Assembly: GCF_010501095.1 (NCBI RefSeq)
Contig: NZ_QVMP01000021.1
Span: forward strand, 346-61,795
Origin: Dysgonomonas sp. 520
Lineage (GTDB): Bacteria; Bacteroidota; Bacteroidia; Bacteroidales; Dysgonomonadaceae
Length of the DNA stretch: 61,450 nt
Reading direction: 5' to 3'
Shown: in pieces, positions 51,974 to 61,235 of the stretch
Position numbering within the stretch: position 1 is the first letter of the stretch
Layout: every line of letters begins with the position of its first letter
Notes under the pieces: model-generated
Seen by the model: only the letters and a program-made list of their open reading frames with translations
Told to the model about the DNA's origin: nothing
Database searches by the model: none
Translations under genes and position numbers: made by a program

Positions 51974-53752
51974 ATGCGGAATAGTAGAACAAAGATACTG
52001 GTTATACTTTTATTGTTTTTAGGAGTAAATACTACGATATATGCCCAAAAAGGCAAAAAAAAATCGTCCGAAAAGAAAGCCATTCCTGAAAAAGTGCATC
52101 TTTCGGAAGAGGAAAGACGTTTGTTCGATTACTATTTTTATGAAGCGATGAACGCCAAATCGTTGGATAATTACGACTCGTTCTATGATTATCTGAGATA
52201 TTGTTATGATACGGATTCCACCAATTCGAACGTATTGTACGAACTGGGTAGCTTCTATACCATGCTCAACAACAAGAATAAGGCTCTGGACTATCTTCGT
52301 AAGGCAGTAGCATACAATCCTGACAACTACTATTATGGCATGTCGTTGGGGTCGCTTTCGCTCGAAATGCAACAATATGAGGAATCCATAAATATTTTCA
52401 AAGATCTTGCTGCCAAGAACCCCGATAAAATAGACTTATACCTCTACTTGTCAGAATCGTACAGGCTGAACAAAGATATACCCGAAGCGGTTGACGCACT
52501 GAATACCCTCGAAAAAATAGTAGGACTGAACGAAAGGATAAGTTTGCAAAAATATCAGCTTTATTCGATAATGGATAAAAAAGCTGAGGCGTATGCAGAA
52601 ATACAAAAATATGTGGACAAATATCCCCGTGAACCTAAATACCTGATCTTGTTGGGTAATTTATACATGGTGGATAAGAAAGAGAAAGAGGCATTGACCT
52701 TGTACGAAAAGGCAAAAGCCATAGACCCCGAAAACCCTTCGTTGGTTATATCAATGGCTGACTATTACGAGCAAACGGGTAACAAAGAGGCTGTTGAGCA
52801 AATTATGCACAGCGCATTGTTCAACCAGAAGATAGACGTTGACACCAAAATGGGCATTTTGGGGCAATATATAGGATCGCTTCAGCAGCGCAATCAAAAT
52901 ACGGAGAATGCCAATGCGTTGATGGATAGTTTGATAACCCAGTATCCGCAAGAGGCTCGTATAAACCTGATGTACGGGAACCTGTTGTTGCTTCAGGAAA
53001 AGAAAGACGATGCCCGTTTTCAGTTTCAACTATTCACCGATTCGGACCCTTCCAATCCGGTGGGATGGGAGCAATTGCTGAAAACAGCTTTTCCCGATAG
53101 CATACAAGAGGCCATAAGCGTTTGTGAAAGAGCAATTTCGTTTATACCTGACAATCCCATTTTTTATTTCTATCTGGGAGTTTCACATTATATTGAGAAA
53201 GATTATACTAAAGCCCTTGAGGCTCTTAATGGCGGAGTTCAATATATAGATGAAGAAAATCCCTATCTGAAATCCGAATTTTACGGACAAATGGGTGATT
53301 TGTTTCATCAGCAGGGAAACATAGACAGTGCCTTTGTGAAATATGAAGAAGCATTGAAATACAACCCTGAGAATCTGGGTGTACTGAACAATTACAGCTA
53401 CTTCCTGTCTCTTCAAAAAAAGGACTTGGATAGAGCCGAGAAGATGAGTAGTGTCACCATAAAGGTAGAACCGATGAACCCGACCTATCTCGATACTTAC
53501 GGGTGGATATTGTATGAGCAGGGTGCATATACAATGGCTCGTATCTACATCGAAAAAGCAGTGAAATACAGCGAAGAAAAGAAGGACGCAAGTTCGGAAG
53601 TTTATGAGCATTATGGCGATGTGTTGTATAAGCTGGACGAAAAAGATAAAGCCTTGGACTATTGGAAAAAGGCGAAAGAAGTGAAGGAAGAGGGTGACGA
53701 TTCGGAAACATTGGATAAGAAAATAGAAACAGAAACTCTTGTAACAGAATAA
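51974..53752 (+). CDS. Exported TPR-repeat protein
   Basis: A 592-residue protein with a signal peptide (ILVILLLFLGVNTTIYAQ) and about ten TPR units across residues 70-570. Examples: NKNKALDYLRKAVAYNPDNY, KEALTLYEKAKAIDPENPSL, YTKALEALNGGVQYI, and the final KALDYWKKAKE. TPR arrays act as protein docking scaffolds; here it is probably periplasmic. Genes downstream (lipoprotein, EnvC-like) suggest envelope assembly or cell division. Confidence 0.88.
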   Translation: MRNSRTKILVILLLFLGVNTTIYAQKGKKKSSEKKAIPEKVHLSEEERRLFDYYFYEAMNAKSLDNYDSFYDYLRYCYDTDSTNSNVLYELGSFYTMLNNKNKALDYLRKAVAYNPDNYYYGMSLGSLSLEMQQYEESINIFKDLAAKNPDKIDLYLYLSESYRLNKDIPEAVDALNTLEKIVGLNERISLQKYQLYSIMDKKAEAYAEIQKYVDKYPREPKYLILLGNLYMVDKKEKEALTLYEKAKAIDPENPSLVISMADYYEQTGNKEAVEQIMHSALFNQKIDVDTKMGILGQYIGSLQQRNQNTENANALMDSLITQYPQEARINLMYGNLLLLQEKKDDARFQFQLFTDSDPSNPVGWEQLLKTAFPDSIQEAISVCERAISFIPDNPIFYFYLGVSHYIEKDYTKALEALNGGVQYIDEENPYLKSEFYGQMGDLFHQQGNIDSAFVKYEEALKYNPENLGVLNNYSYFLSLQKKDLDRAEKMSSVTIKVEPMNPTYLDTYGWILYEQGAYTMARIYIEKAVKYSEEKKDASSEVYEHYGDVLYKLDEKDKALDYWKKAKEVKEEGDDSETLDKKIETETLVTE

Positions 53753-53767
53753 AAAATCAAACCGATA

Positions 53768-54604
53768 ATGAAACAATCTACACGGAAGAATATTCAATTT
53801 ATTGTTATACTTTCTTTTATTGCCTTTTTTGTATCGTGTAAATCGAAGAAAGACGCATTATCTTCGGGCGAATTTAAGAAGAAATCGCAGAACGAACTGC
53901 TGTCGGATGTTTTGGATAAAGAATTGAACTTCAAAAATGTGAGCGGAAAAATCTCACTCCAGCTGATGCTTCCGGGTGGACCAAAGAACTCGAAGAAAGT
54001 GAGCGGCGTAGTAAAAATCGTCAAAGACGAAGCTATGCAAATCTCGTTCCGCATGTTTGGCATAGAAGGTTTCCGCATGACGGCAACGCCCGATAGTATT
54101 TACATAATCGACAGGATGAATAAAAACTATGCGGTTGAAAACATCAGCGCATTGCAGAAGAGCTTGAACTTCAATTACTATAATCTGCAAGCACTTCTTA
54201 CCAATTCGATCTTCATTCCGGGAAAAAAAGAAGTGGAGAAATCCGATTTCAATAAGTTCAAAGTAAATATGTCTTCCGATATGTACATGGCATCGGTCGA
54301 CGATAAGAATATGAAATACAATTTCGCCATTGATGCCAACGACCGGGTAGCTTCTACTCTCATTTTCAGACAGGAAGACAAACAGGCGATACAATGGTCG
54401 TACCGTAATTTCGTTGTCGACAATAAGTATGTTTACCCAACCGAAATGCAGACTCAGGTTGAATTTAACGACAGGCGTTTTGATGTGGGCATTACCTATG
54501 GCAGTCTTGATTTTGACAAATCGTCTCTGGATATAGACTTCTCTATGCCCGGAAAATATACCCGGATTTCCATTAAAGAACTGATGAAATCGTATATAAA
54601 ATAA
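53768..54604 (+). CDS. DUF4292-type lipoprotein
   Basis: A 278-residue putative lipoprotein; lipobox AFFVSC near residue 23, followed by basic KSKKD. The body has LolA/LolB-like features: KNVSGKISLQLMLPGGPKNS, VVKIVKDEAMQISFRMFGIE, GFRMTATPDSIYIIDRMNKN, and long beta-strands, which supports a role in lipoprotein or lipid carriage at the outer membrane. This is the DUF4292 pattern. It shares one base with the following EnvC-like gene. Confidence 0.8.
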   Translation: MKQSTRKNIQFIVILSFIAFFVSCKSKKDALSSGEFKKKSQNELLSDVLDKELNFKNVSGKISLQLMLPGGPKNSKKVSGVVKIVKDEAMQISFRMFGIEGFRMTATPDSIYIIDRMNKNYAVENISALQKSLNFNYYNLQALLTNSIFIPGKKEVEKSDFNKFKVNMSSDMYMASVDDKNMKYNFAIDANDRVASTLIFRQEDKQAIQWSYRNFVVDNKYVYPTEMQTQVEFNDRRFDVGITYGSLDFDKSSLDIDFSMPGKYTRISIKELMKSYIK

Positions 54605-55917
54605 TGAGAATCTGGTTATCCATATTTATCTTTAGCTTGTTTGCTGTTTTCACTTATTCACAGACCAAGAAAGTAACAGGTCTGAAAAATAAGCGGGAAC
54701 AGTTGCTTAACGAAATAAAACAAGTGGAGATTGATATCAGTAATCTGAAAAAAACTACTGCCAATATCCTGAATCTTATCGGTTTGAAAAAAGACATCAT
54801 TGATAAGAGGAAACGGAGCCTGGCATTGTTGGAGCAGGAGATAAATGAGATAACCCAAGAACAGTTGAAGATAGAGCAAGACATTCCCGTTCTGGAAACC
54901 GAACTGAAAAAGCAACAGCAGGGGTATAACAAGGCTGTGGAAGGTATGGTGAAAAGAAGGATGTATCAGAGCAAACTTTTGTTTGTGCTGTCGGGCAGAT
55001 CGTTGGGTGAATCATTCAGGCGATTTATGTACCTGAAAGATTATTCGAAGTGGAGAAACAAACAAATTGATGAAATAAGAGTTCAGAAAGAAGAACTGAA
55101 CGCTAAAAAGGCTTTGCTGGAGAAAACCAAAAAAGAAAAGATGTCTTTGTTGGCGACAAGGGAATCTGAACAGAAAAAGTTGCAATCGGAAGAAGTATCC
55201 CTCAATTCTGAATTGGCGGAAGCTAACGGCAAACAAAAAGAACTTCAGGGCGTTGTGGCAAAAAAACAACAGCAAGCCAGAGAGTTGAACAGCCAGATAG
55301 AAAAACTAATAGCAGAAGAAATAGCCCGTCAGGAGAGAGAAGCCAAGCGTCAGGCAGAGGCAGAAGCAAAAAGAAAGAAAGAGGAAGAACGGAAAAATAC
55401 AGCAAAAAATACCTCGAAAACAAAAAGTAAAGACCGGTCTGCAACAACAAAAAAATCCGGAACAACCAAAAATCGGGAGATAAAAACCACCAAAGAAAAC
55501 CAAATATTGTCTAACAATTTTGAAGCAAATAAAGGGCGGCTAGCAGTGCCCGTGACAGGCAGTTATCGGATTGTTGGGGAATATGGAGAGCACACCGTAG
55601 GAGGAATAACAACGGCAAATCTGGGGATAGTTATACGTGCCAATGCGGGTGCTGAGGCAAAATGCGTATTTCCGGGGGAAGTTAATGCCATTGTGTTTGT
55701 TCCGGGAGCTCCGGTGAGCATTTTAGTCTCGCACGGAACATATTTCACATTATACACCGATATTCAATCAGCCTATGTGACTAAAGGACAGAAAGTAGCC
55801 GCAGGACAACTGATAGGGAAGATATATACCGACACCGAAACAGGCTATGCCATTATGAAATTTCAGGTATGGAAAGGTGGCACAAAGATGAATCCGAGGC
55901 CTTGGTTAAACTTATAA
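54604..55917 (+). CDS. EnvC-like murein hydrolase activator (degenerate LytM)
   Basis: A 437-residue exported protein. A signal peptide (WLSIFIFSLFAVFTYSQ) is followed by long coiled coils at about residues 20-120 and 150-260, Glu/Lys/Gln-rich, a basic linker (KNTSKTKSKDRSATTKKSGT), and a C-terminal M23-like domain (VGEYGEHTVGGITTANLGIV to MKFQVWKGGTKMNPRPWL). The M23 zinc ligands are missing: no HxxxD in the first loop, and FQVWKG where HLHFE is usual. As in E. coli EnvC it would activate amidases for daughter-cell separation instead of cutting murein. Confidence 0.88.
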   Translation: MRIWLSIFIFSLFAVFTYSQTKKVTGLKNKREQLLNEIKQVEIDISNLKKTTANILNLIGLKKDIIDKRKRSLALLEQEINEITQEQLKIEQDIPVLETELKKQQQGYNKAVEGMVKRRMYQSKLLFVLSGRSLGESFRRFMYLKDYSKWRNKQIDEIRVQKEELNAKKALLEKTKKEKMSLLATRESEQKKLQSEEVSLNSELAEANGKQKELQGVVAKKQQQARELNSQIEKLIAEEIARQEREAKRQAEAEAKRKKEEERKNTAKNTSKTKSKDRSATTKKSGTTKNREIKTTKENQILSNNFEANKGRLAVPVTGSYRIVGEYGEHTVGGITTANLGIVIRANAGAEAKCVFPGEVNAIVFVPGAPVSILVSHGTYFTLYTDIQSAYVTKGQKVAAGQLIGKIYTDTETGYAIMKFQVWKGGTKMNPRPWLNL

Positions 55918-55930
55918 ATTCTAATATACT

Positions 55931-56818
55931 ATGGAAAAAGAAAGAATCTTGGAATTGCCTAAGATACAAGATCGCAGAGGGAGTCTTTCTTTTATTGAAG
56001 AAGGATTGCAGGCTCCATTTAAGATAGAACGGACCTACTGGATATATAATGTTCCGGGAGGACAGAAAAGAGGAAGCCATGCCTTCAAAAATCAGGAGGA
56101 AATAATCGTCGCTCTATCCGGTAGTTTTGATGTGGTTCTGGACGACGGATACGAAAAAAGGGTTCATCAACTGAACCGTTCGTACAAAGCCATTCATGTG
56201 CCCAAAATGATGTGGCGTACCCTCGAAAATTTTTCAACAAATTCTGTTTGCCTTGTTTTATCGTCTTCTGCCTACGACGAAGACGAGTATATCCGCAACT
56301 ATAAAGACTTTCATAAAATGGTGAGGGAGGGCGCTAAATCACAACCTCAACCGGAACGTCGTAAGGACGAAAACACTGTGCAGCGCGAAGATGTGAACGA
56401 AATAAAGAAAAATACGGTATTCGACTGTTCTTTCATAAGACTTCCGGTGATAGAGAATAAAGCAGGAAACATTACGCCTGTATTGAACAATGTTGATATT
56501 CCGTTCGAGATGAGACGTGTTTTTTACATCTACGACATTCCTGCTGGAGAAACCCGTGGAGTTCATGCCCACAAGTATTGCCACGAAATATTGGTTGCCG
56601 CCACAGGTAGTTTTGAGGTAGAGTTAGACGATGGAAAAAATATACGCACGGTAACTCTCAACCATCCGATGTATGCCCTACATATTCCTCCCGGCATTTG
56701 GGCTACCGAGAAAAATTATTCGTCGGCAACAGTCTGTTTAGCTCTGACCTCGGATGTTTACGAAGAAGAAGACTATATAAGAACCTATGCCGAGTTCAAG
56801 AAATTCCGTTCCGAATGA
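55931..56818 (+). CDS. Tandem FdtA/QdtA-type cupin protein
   Basis: A 295-residue protein made of two similar cupin domains of about 130 residues. Domain 1: IQDRRGSLSFIEEG, IERTYWIYNVPGGQKRGSHA, FDVVLDDGYEKRVHQL. Domain 2: VIENKAGNITPVLNNVDIPF, MRRVFYIYDIPAGETRGVHA, FEVELDDGKNIRTVTL. Single FdtA/QdtA domains isomerise dTDP-4-keto-6-deoxyhexoses in deoxy-aminosugar synthesis. The catalytic H-x-H of the family is retained as GVHAHKYCHE in domain 2, while domain 1 has GSHAFKNQEE, so domain 1 may be inactive. The next gene overlaps by 4 bp. Confidence 0.85.
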   Translation: MEKERILELPKIQDRRGSLSFIEEGLQAPFKIERTYWIYNVPGGQKRGSHAFKNQEEIIVALSGSFDVVLDDGYEKRVHQLNRSYKAIHVPKMMWRTLENFSTNSVCLVLSSSAYDEDEYIRNYKDFHKMVREGAKSQPQPERRKDENTVQREDVNEIKKNTVFDCSFIRLPVIENKAGNITPVLNNVDIPFEMRRVFYIYDIPAGETRGVHAHKYCHEILVAATGSFEVELDDGKNIRTVTLNHPMYALHIPPGIWATEKNYSSATVCLALTSDVYEEEDYIRTYAEFKKFRSE

Positions 56819-57753
56819 TTGAAATAAAGCCATATAATACCGCTCTGAAGGAAGAATGGGACAGCTTTGTCTCAGTCTCAAAAAATGGAACTTTCCTTTT
56901 CAAACGTGATTTTATGGAATATCATTCCGATCGTTTCCGAGACTTTTCCTTACTTTTTTATAAAGAGGGAAAACTCTTGGCTCTGTTACCCGCAAACAAA
57001 GTGGAAGATGTTTTGCATACCCATCAGGGATTGACCTATGGCGGATTCGTCCTGTCCGAAAAATGCGGGATAATTGTCTTGATGGAGATATTCGAACGGC
57101 TTATTTCTTTTTTGAAAGAACAGGGAGTCAAGAAAATGATTTACAAAACCGTGCCACACATCTATCATCGTTTAATGTCGGACGAAGACCTTTATGTCTT
57201 ATTCAGGCATGAAGCACAATTGATTGCACGGAGTATTTCGAGTTGTGTCACTCTTCCCAATACGGTCAAATATTCCGAGAACAGGAGGAGAGCCTTGAAA
57301 CGTGCGGTCAAGAATAACATTATAGTGCAAGAATCGGACGATTTTTCAGGTTTCTGGCTGTTGTTGGAGTCAAATCTACAGGATCGTTTCGACGTGAAAC
57401 CGGTACATTCGCTCGAAGAGATAGAACTACTGAAATCAAAATTTCCACAAAATATAAAACTATTTGAAGCCAAAAAAGATGGGCAAGTGCAGGCCGGATG
57501 CGTTGTGTTTGAGATGCCGCAAATTGTTCATGTGCAATACATTTCATCTTCCGAAAATGGGAAAATGACAGGAGCGTTGGATGCTGTCTTCGATTACTTG
57601 ATAGGTGAGTATTATCAGGGTAAGCGCTACTTTGATTTCGGAATTTCCACAGAAAAGGGAGGGGAATATCTCAACGAAGGACTCATCACGCAGAAAGAGG
57701 GGTTCGGAGGGAGAGGCATTGTCTACGATATCTACGAAGTGAAAATAGAGTAG
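56815..57753 (+). CDS. GNAT/FemAB-like acyltransferase
   Basis: A 312-residue protein starting at the ATG at 56815, which overlaps the cupin stop by four bases. Sections MIEIKPYNTALKEEWDSFVS, LLPANKVEDVLHTHQGLTYG and KRYFDFGISTEKGGEYLNEG match the GNAT/FemAB-like group that transfers acyl or aminoacyl groups to sugars or peptides. With the FdtA-like protein upstream it could N-acylate a dTDP-aminodeoxyhexose, though the aminotransferase that such a pathway needs is not here. Confidence 0.75.
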   Translation: MIEIKPYNTALKEEWDSFVSVSKNGTFLFKRDFMEYHSDRFRDFSLLFYKEGKLLALLPANKVEDVLHTHQGLTYGGFVLSEKCGIIVLMEIFERLISFLKEQGVKKMIYKTVPHIYHRLMSDEDLYVLFRHEAQLIARSISSCVTLPNTVKYSENRRRALKRAVKNNIIVQESDDFSGFWLLLESNLQDRFDVKPVHSLEEIELLKSKFPQNIKLFEAKKDGQVQAGCVVFEMPQIVHVQYISSSENGKMTGALDAVFDYLIGEYYQGKRYFDFGISTEKGGEYLNEGLITQKEGFGGRGIVYDIYEVKIE

Positions 57754-57774
57754 AATTCGATATATAAGAAAAGC

Positions 57775-57817
57775 AAAAGAGGTTGTCCTTAAAATTCTTT
57801 GGAACAACCTCTTTTTT
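57775..57817 (+). terminator. Intrinsic terminator of the envelope operon
   Basis: AAAAGAGGTTGT (57775-57786) pairs perfectly with ACAACCTCTTTT (57804-57815), followed by TTG. It ends the run from dut to the GNAT-like gene. Confidence 0.85.
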
Positions 57818-57835
57818 GTATTATTTGTATAATTT

Positions 57836-58258
57836 TTATCCTACTTTCCAGATAATAGAAGCTACAATTTGAACAACCCCTAAAATTATGGCAACAAGAC
57901 CAAGTGTTCCTTGAAGTGGAAGAAGTTTTGCCAACAATTGCTCACCTTTTTCGGCAGATGTTGGGTTCTTAGAAAGAACATGTTTTGCTATCAAGCTATA
58001 ACCCATTATGAAACCAAGTCCTGCTTCAACAATAGAAACCAATAGCCATATAATCCAGTATACAGGGAAAGATGTAAGATATGAAAGGTTAAGGATACAG
58101 CTAATTATACCCCAAACTCCCCAAAAACAAAATACAACACCAATCCATCCTTGATAAGGTGTTATTTTGTCTAATAGTTCTTTTGCTTCTGGTTTTTTAG
58201 ATAGAATAAGTGAAGGAACAGCAAGAATTCCCAAAATAATTAATGTAATTCCGTACAA
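57836..58258 (-). CDS. Four-helix membrane protein of unknown function
   Basis: A 140-residue protein with four transmembrane helices (MYGITLIILGILAVPSLIL; GWIGVVFCFWGVWGIISCIL; IIWLLVSIVEAGLGFIMGYS; GTLGLVAIILGVVQIVASII). Two similar halves, each reading (L)KIxPxQGxxG, point to an internal duplication (DKITPYQGWIGVVF and AKLLPLQGTLGLVA). No family is known to me. It stands between the host operon and the phage tail genes. Confidence 0.75.
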   Translation of the reverse strand: MYGITLIILGILAVPSLILSKKPEAKELLDKITPYQGWIGVVFCFWGVWGIISCILNLSYLTSFPVYWIIWLLVSIVEAGLGFIMGYSLIAKHVLSKNPTSAEKGEQLLAKLLPLQGTLGLVAIILGVVQIVASIIWKVG

Positions 58259-58270
58259 CTATAATCGGCA

Positions 58271-58308
58271 AAACCGATAGTGCAAAAAATAAAAACCGAT
58301 AGTGCAAA
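58271..58308. repeat. Direct repeat AAACCGATAGTGCAAA
   Basis: Two copies of AAACCGATAGTGCAAA (58271-58286, 58293-58308) lie 6 bp apart at the junction of chromosome and tail genes. It could be a phage regulatory or end site; no second pair is seen in the window. Confidence 0.5.
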
Positions 58309-58319
58309 TTTTGATTCTA

Positions 58320-58356
58320 GGGTGCAACTCCATTTTTTGGAAATTGCACCCTTTAT
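58320..58356 (+). terminator. Hairpin terminator near the prophage border
   Basis: GGGTGCAA (58320-58327) pairs with TTGCACCC (58344-58351), with an inner TCCA/TGGA, followed by TTTATTATTTT. Confidence 0.6.
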
Positions 58357-58445
58357 TATTTTATTTGTTTATAATTTGGTTTATTATGTTCCTATTTGCC
58401 CAAAAGTGAATAGTGAGGTTGTATTGTCTATGCGAGAAGCGTATA

Positions 58446-58988
58446 TCAGCCTCTGATAGCCTTATTTAGTTCATCATGAATCAATTTGTCTATCCGATTA
58501 TTTAGTTCCTGAGATTGACCGATAAATTGTCTCTTTTCAAATTTTCGTTTGTACTTTCTTGTAAAAGATTTAACTCTGTGAGATTTGACTATTTGCGCCC
58601 GCACTCTCTTACCATTACGAATATACGAACGTCGACTATGCTGTTTCTTGACAAATGAACGTACTGTTTCAGTTCCGCTAAATTCTCCACCCTCATTGTG
58701 TGGACGAGCATAGGGCACATTAGTACCGATTGTTATTCTTGATGGAGTAACCGTAATTTTTCGGATGGAGCGTTTTAAACGCCCAGACGCAACAAGCGTT
58801 GAGCCTGTGCGCTTTTTGGTTTTCTTCCAATCTTTAGAGGTTTTATCTACCCAATTCTTTTTGACAAACCTTTCCTTTGAGAAGTTAACAGCAACAACAG
58901 CTATTTGCGACGGCAATCGCTTGACAGTATTGTTTATTCGGTCGAATATTGCAATATAATCCCTTGAATTTCTATTTATAGAAGCCAT
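58446..58988 (-). CDS. Phage virion morphogenesis (Mu gpG-like) protein
   Basis: A 180-residue, strongly basic protein. VKKNWVDKTSKDWKKTKKRT, LVASGRLKRSIRKI and NVPYARPHNEGGEF match the phage virion morphogenesis/tail completion family of Mu-like phages, in which GxLxxSI and YAxxHxxG are the conserved pieces. It follows the tape measure by 11 bp, so it is cotranscribed, though in Mu it usually precedes the tail tube genes. A structural role in head-tail joining is inferred. Confidence 0.8.
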   Translation of the reverse strand: MASINRNSRDYIAIFDRINNTVKRLPSQIAVVAVNFSKERFVKKNWVDKTSKDWKKTKKRTGSTLVASGRLKRSIRKITVTPSRITIGTNVPYARPHNEGGEFSGTETVRSFVKKQHSRRSYIRNGKRVRAQIVKSHRVKSFTRKYKRKFEKRQFIGQSQELNNRIDKLIHDELNKAIRG

Positions 58989-58999
58989 TTAAACACCGT

Positions 59000-60835
59000 T
59001 TAATAATATGCCATTTCAACGTTTCTCACAGCCCGCATACAGACATCAATAAACCATTCTTCAATTTGTGATGAGTCCATTTGTTGCAAAGATGTATTTT
59101 GCGTATTAATACCGCCTTTATTGAATGAATCAATATTCACGGTTATATTTCTAGGGGCTTGAGCCGAACCGACAACACGATTTAGATCGCCCGTTATCTT
59201 GTCTGAATCGCCAGTTCCTGAATCTGAAGTATCTGTTTTATTATTCAATTTTGGGTCGTTTTCGCCCCTATTATACCATGCTTTCTCTATCTGTTTAGCA
59301 ACGTCCCTGAATGCCTCAGACCGACCCAATGCCTCCCATCTTTCATAACCATTGTTTTCGTCGAACATTTCCACTTTTGAATCAGTACCAAGAAAATAAC
59401 TAAAACTATTGGTTTTAAGAAATCCAGCATCTTTATATTCGTTTGTAAAATCATTATATTTCTTTTTTTCTTCGTTGGAACGCTTCCATAAATAATCTAA
59501 CCGGGATTCTAAAACCTCTTTTGAAATCGTCGTTGCGTCCTCCATATATAGAGAGTAAGCACCATGAATGTCAGCATAAGACTTGTTGCGAGATTCAGAT
59601 TGTTTGTCTTTTGATGATTTAGTAAATTGTTCTAAACCATTTACTATACCCTCGGCAACCCCGATAATTTTTTCTTTAAAAGGCAACAACATCTGTCCTA
59701 CACGAATAATTAGTGTGTCAACTCTATTAGATAACTGTTCCTGACGATACATAATATCATTGTGAGCCTGAGACAATGCCATATCAGCATTAAATTTGGA
59801 ATCCTGAAATTCATTCATCATATTTTTAAGCTCACCTGTTCGGTCGGTTGCAGCCTGAATCATCGCTAACAACCCCTCAGAGCCTTTGAACTTATTTTTC
59901 AGATTCACAATAGCCTTGTCGTTATTTAATCGTTGAAACTTTTTGTTTAGTTCCAAAAGGATAACATCAGCCTGCTTTAACTTCTTGTTTGCGTCAAAAA
60001 CGTCTATACCAATACTTTTAAAGGCTTTGATAGTCTGTGTTTTGGTCAAATCATTGAACAATGATTTAGTGAGCGTGGCGGCTTCGTCAACAGATTTCGT
60101 TTTAACCGTAAATATAGAGAACAACTTATTGGCGGTATCAAAACTTTGATTAATGGAAGCCGCCGAACCTGCAAATACCGATTGCACCTTTGCTAGTTCG
60201 GCAAAAGAAACAACCCCAACTTGCATAGCTGCATAATTTGATTTGTTGTAATCGTCCAATTTATCGACACCAAAACGCCAGTTTGCCATAGCCTTGGCAG
60301 TTCCCGCAACATATTCATCCATGCTTGTTTTCATCAACAAGGCAAATTCGCCTTGTTTTTCTACAATAGGTTGAGCATCCATACCGTAAAGTCCGACGGT
60401 GGATTGCAGTTCGTTATACGCATTTGATGTTTTTTCGGCATTAAAACCCTTTTTCCAAGCAGAATTTAAGACCATTCTTCTAAGATCGTCTATTTCTTCC
60501 TGTGATTTACTCAGATTCAAATTTGCCAAATCTCGAAACTCAGAGTTGAATTCTGCCGCCCTATCCGTTGCCTTAATCAACCCTGTAGTTATTAACCCGA
60601 TGCCGCCAACAATAGCCATTGTTGGATTCATTAAAGAACCAAGCCTACCCCCTATAATTGGAAGATCGTTAGTTACAGAACTTAAATCATTCCTAATGCG
60701 TGAAGCATATTCTGACACACGACCTTGAAAACCTCCGATCTCTGACCTTATTTGCGAACGTGCCTGATTCAGACCTGTTCCTAAACGGTTGCTTAGTTCT
60801 AAAATTAATTCTATTCTGCTTTGTCCTGATGCCAT
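59000..60835 (-). CDS. Phage tail tape measure protein
   Basis: A 611-residue protein. Long predicted helices fill residues 1-60 (SRIELILELSNRLGTGLNQA, RSQIRSEIGGFQGRVSEYAS), then a hydrophobic pair (NPTMAIVGGIGLITTGLIKA). A TP901-type tape measure core follows (FRDLANLNLSKSQEEIDDLR, YNELQSTVGLYGMDAQPIVE, GTAKAMANWRFGVDKL). The tail end lists YADIHGAYSLYM and a Ser/Asp-rich linker. Tape measure length sets tail length; 611 residues fits a short tail. Confidence 0.88.
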   Translation of the reverse strand: MASGQSRIELILELSNRLGTGLNQARSQIRSEIGGFQGRVSEYASRIRNDLSSVTNDLPIIGGRLGSLMNPTMAIVGGIGLITTGLIKATDRAAEFNSEFRDLANLNLSKSQEEIDDLRRMVLNSAWKKGFNAEKTSNAYNELQSTVGLYGMDAQPIVEKQGEFALLMKTSMDEYVAGTAKAMANWRFGVDKLDDYNKSNYAAMQVGVVSFAELAKVQSVFAGSAASINQSFDTANKLFSIFTVKTKSVDEAATLTKSLFNDLTKTQTIKAFKSIGIDVFDANKKLKQADVILLELNKKFQRLNNDKAIVNLKNKFKGSEGLLAMIQAATDRTGELKNMMNEFQDSKFNADMALSQAHNDIMYRQEQLSNRVDTLIIRVGQMLLPFKEKIIGVAEGIVNGLEQFTKSSKDKQSESRNKSYADIHGAYSLYMEDATTISKEVLESRLDYLWKRSNEEKKKYNDFTNEYKDAGFLKTNSFSYFLGTDSKVEMFDENNGYERWEALGRSEAFRDVAKQIEKAWYNRGENDPKLNNKTDTSDSGTGDSDKITGDLNRVVGSAQAPRNITVNIDSFNKGGINTQNTSLQQMDSSQIEEWFIDVCMRAVRNVEMAYY

Positions 60836-60847
60836 AATTATACCCCT

Positions 60848-61144
60848 TTACAAAAACCTCCTTAACGGCGTTTTGGGCGTTTCTTCCTTGAAATTCTTGA
60901 ATAACCCAATTTTAGAATCATTCAAGAAAATGACATTGAAAAGAAAGTCACTGTACACAGGTTCCCGCGTGTCTTCGGGGTAAGTAGTCTCACCATCTTC
61001 ACCGATAATTGGCTCTAAGGGAGGATTCAGGTTTATCTTACCAATTACATCAATTGAGATATCGAAGTCGCTGTATGAGTTTCCGTCAAATTTCAAAACC
61101 TCGTCCAATTGTGACCTGTCGTCACATGAATAGTATCTTATCAT
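60848..61144 (-). CDS. Small phage protein upstream of the tape measure
   Basis: A 98-residue acidic protein (MIRYYSCDDRSQLDEVLKFD, then DIIGKINLNPPLEP-like section, ending TPKTPLRRFL). It ends 12 bp before the tape measure. Position is that of a tail assembly chaperone or tail-tube-adjacent protein; no motif confirms it. Confidence 0.6.
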   Translation of the reverse strand: MIRYYSCDDRSQLDEVLKFDGNSYSDFDISIDVIGKINLNPPLEPIIGEDGETTYPEDTREPVYSDFLFNVIFLNDSKIGLFKNFKEETPKTPLRRFL

Positions 61145-61235
61145 TGAATTAATAATTAAGAATGAAAAAAATTAAAAGTGAAAAATGTTATTCGTCGCTT
61201 GCGCAATTTTTCATTCTTCATTTTTAGTTTTTAAT

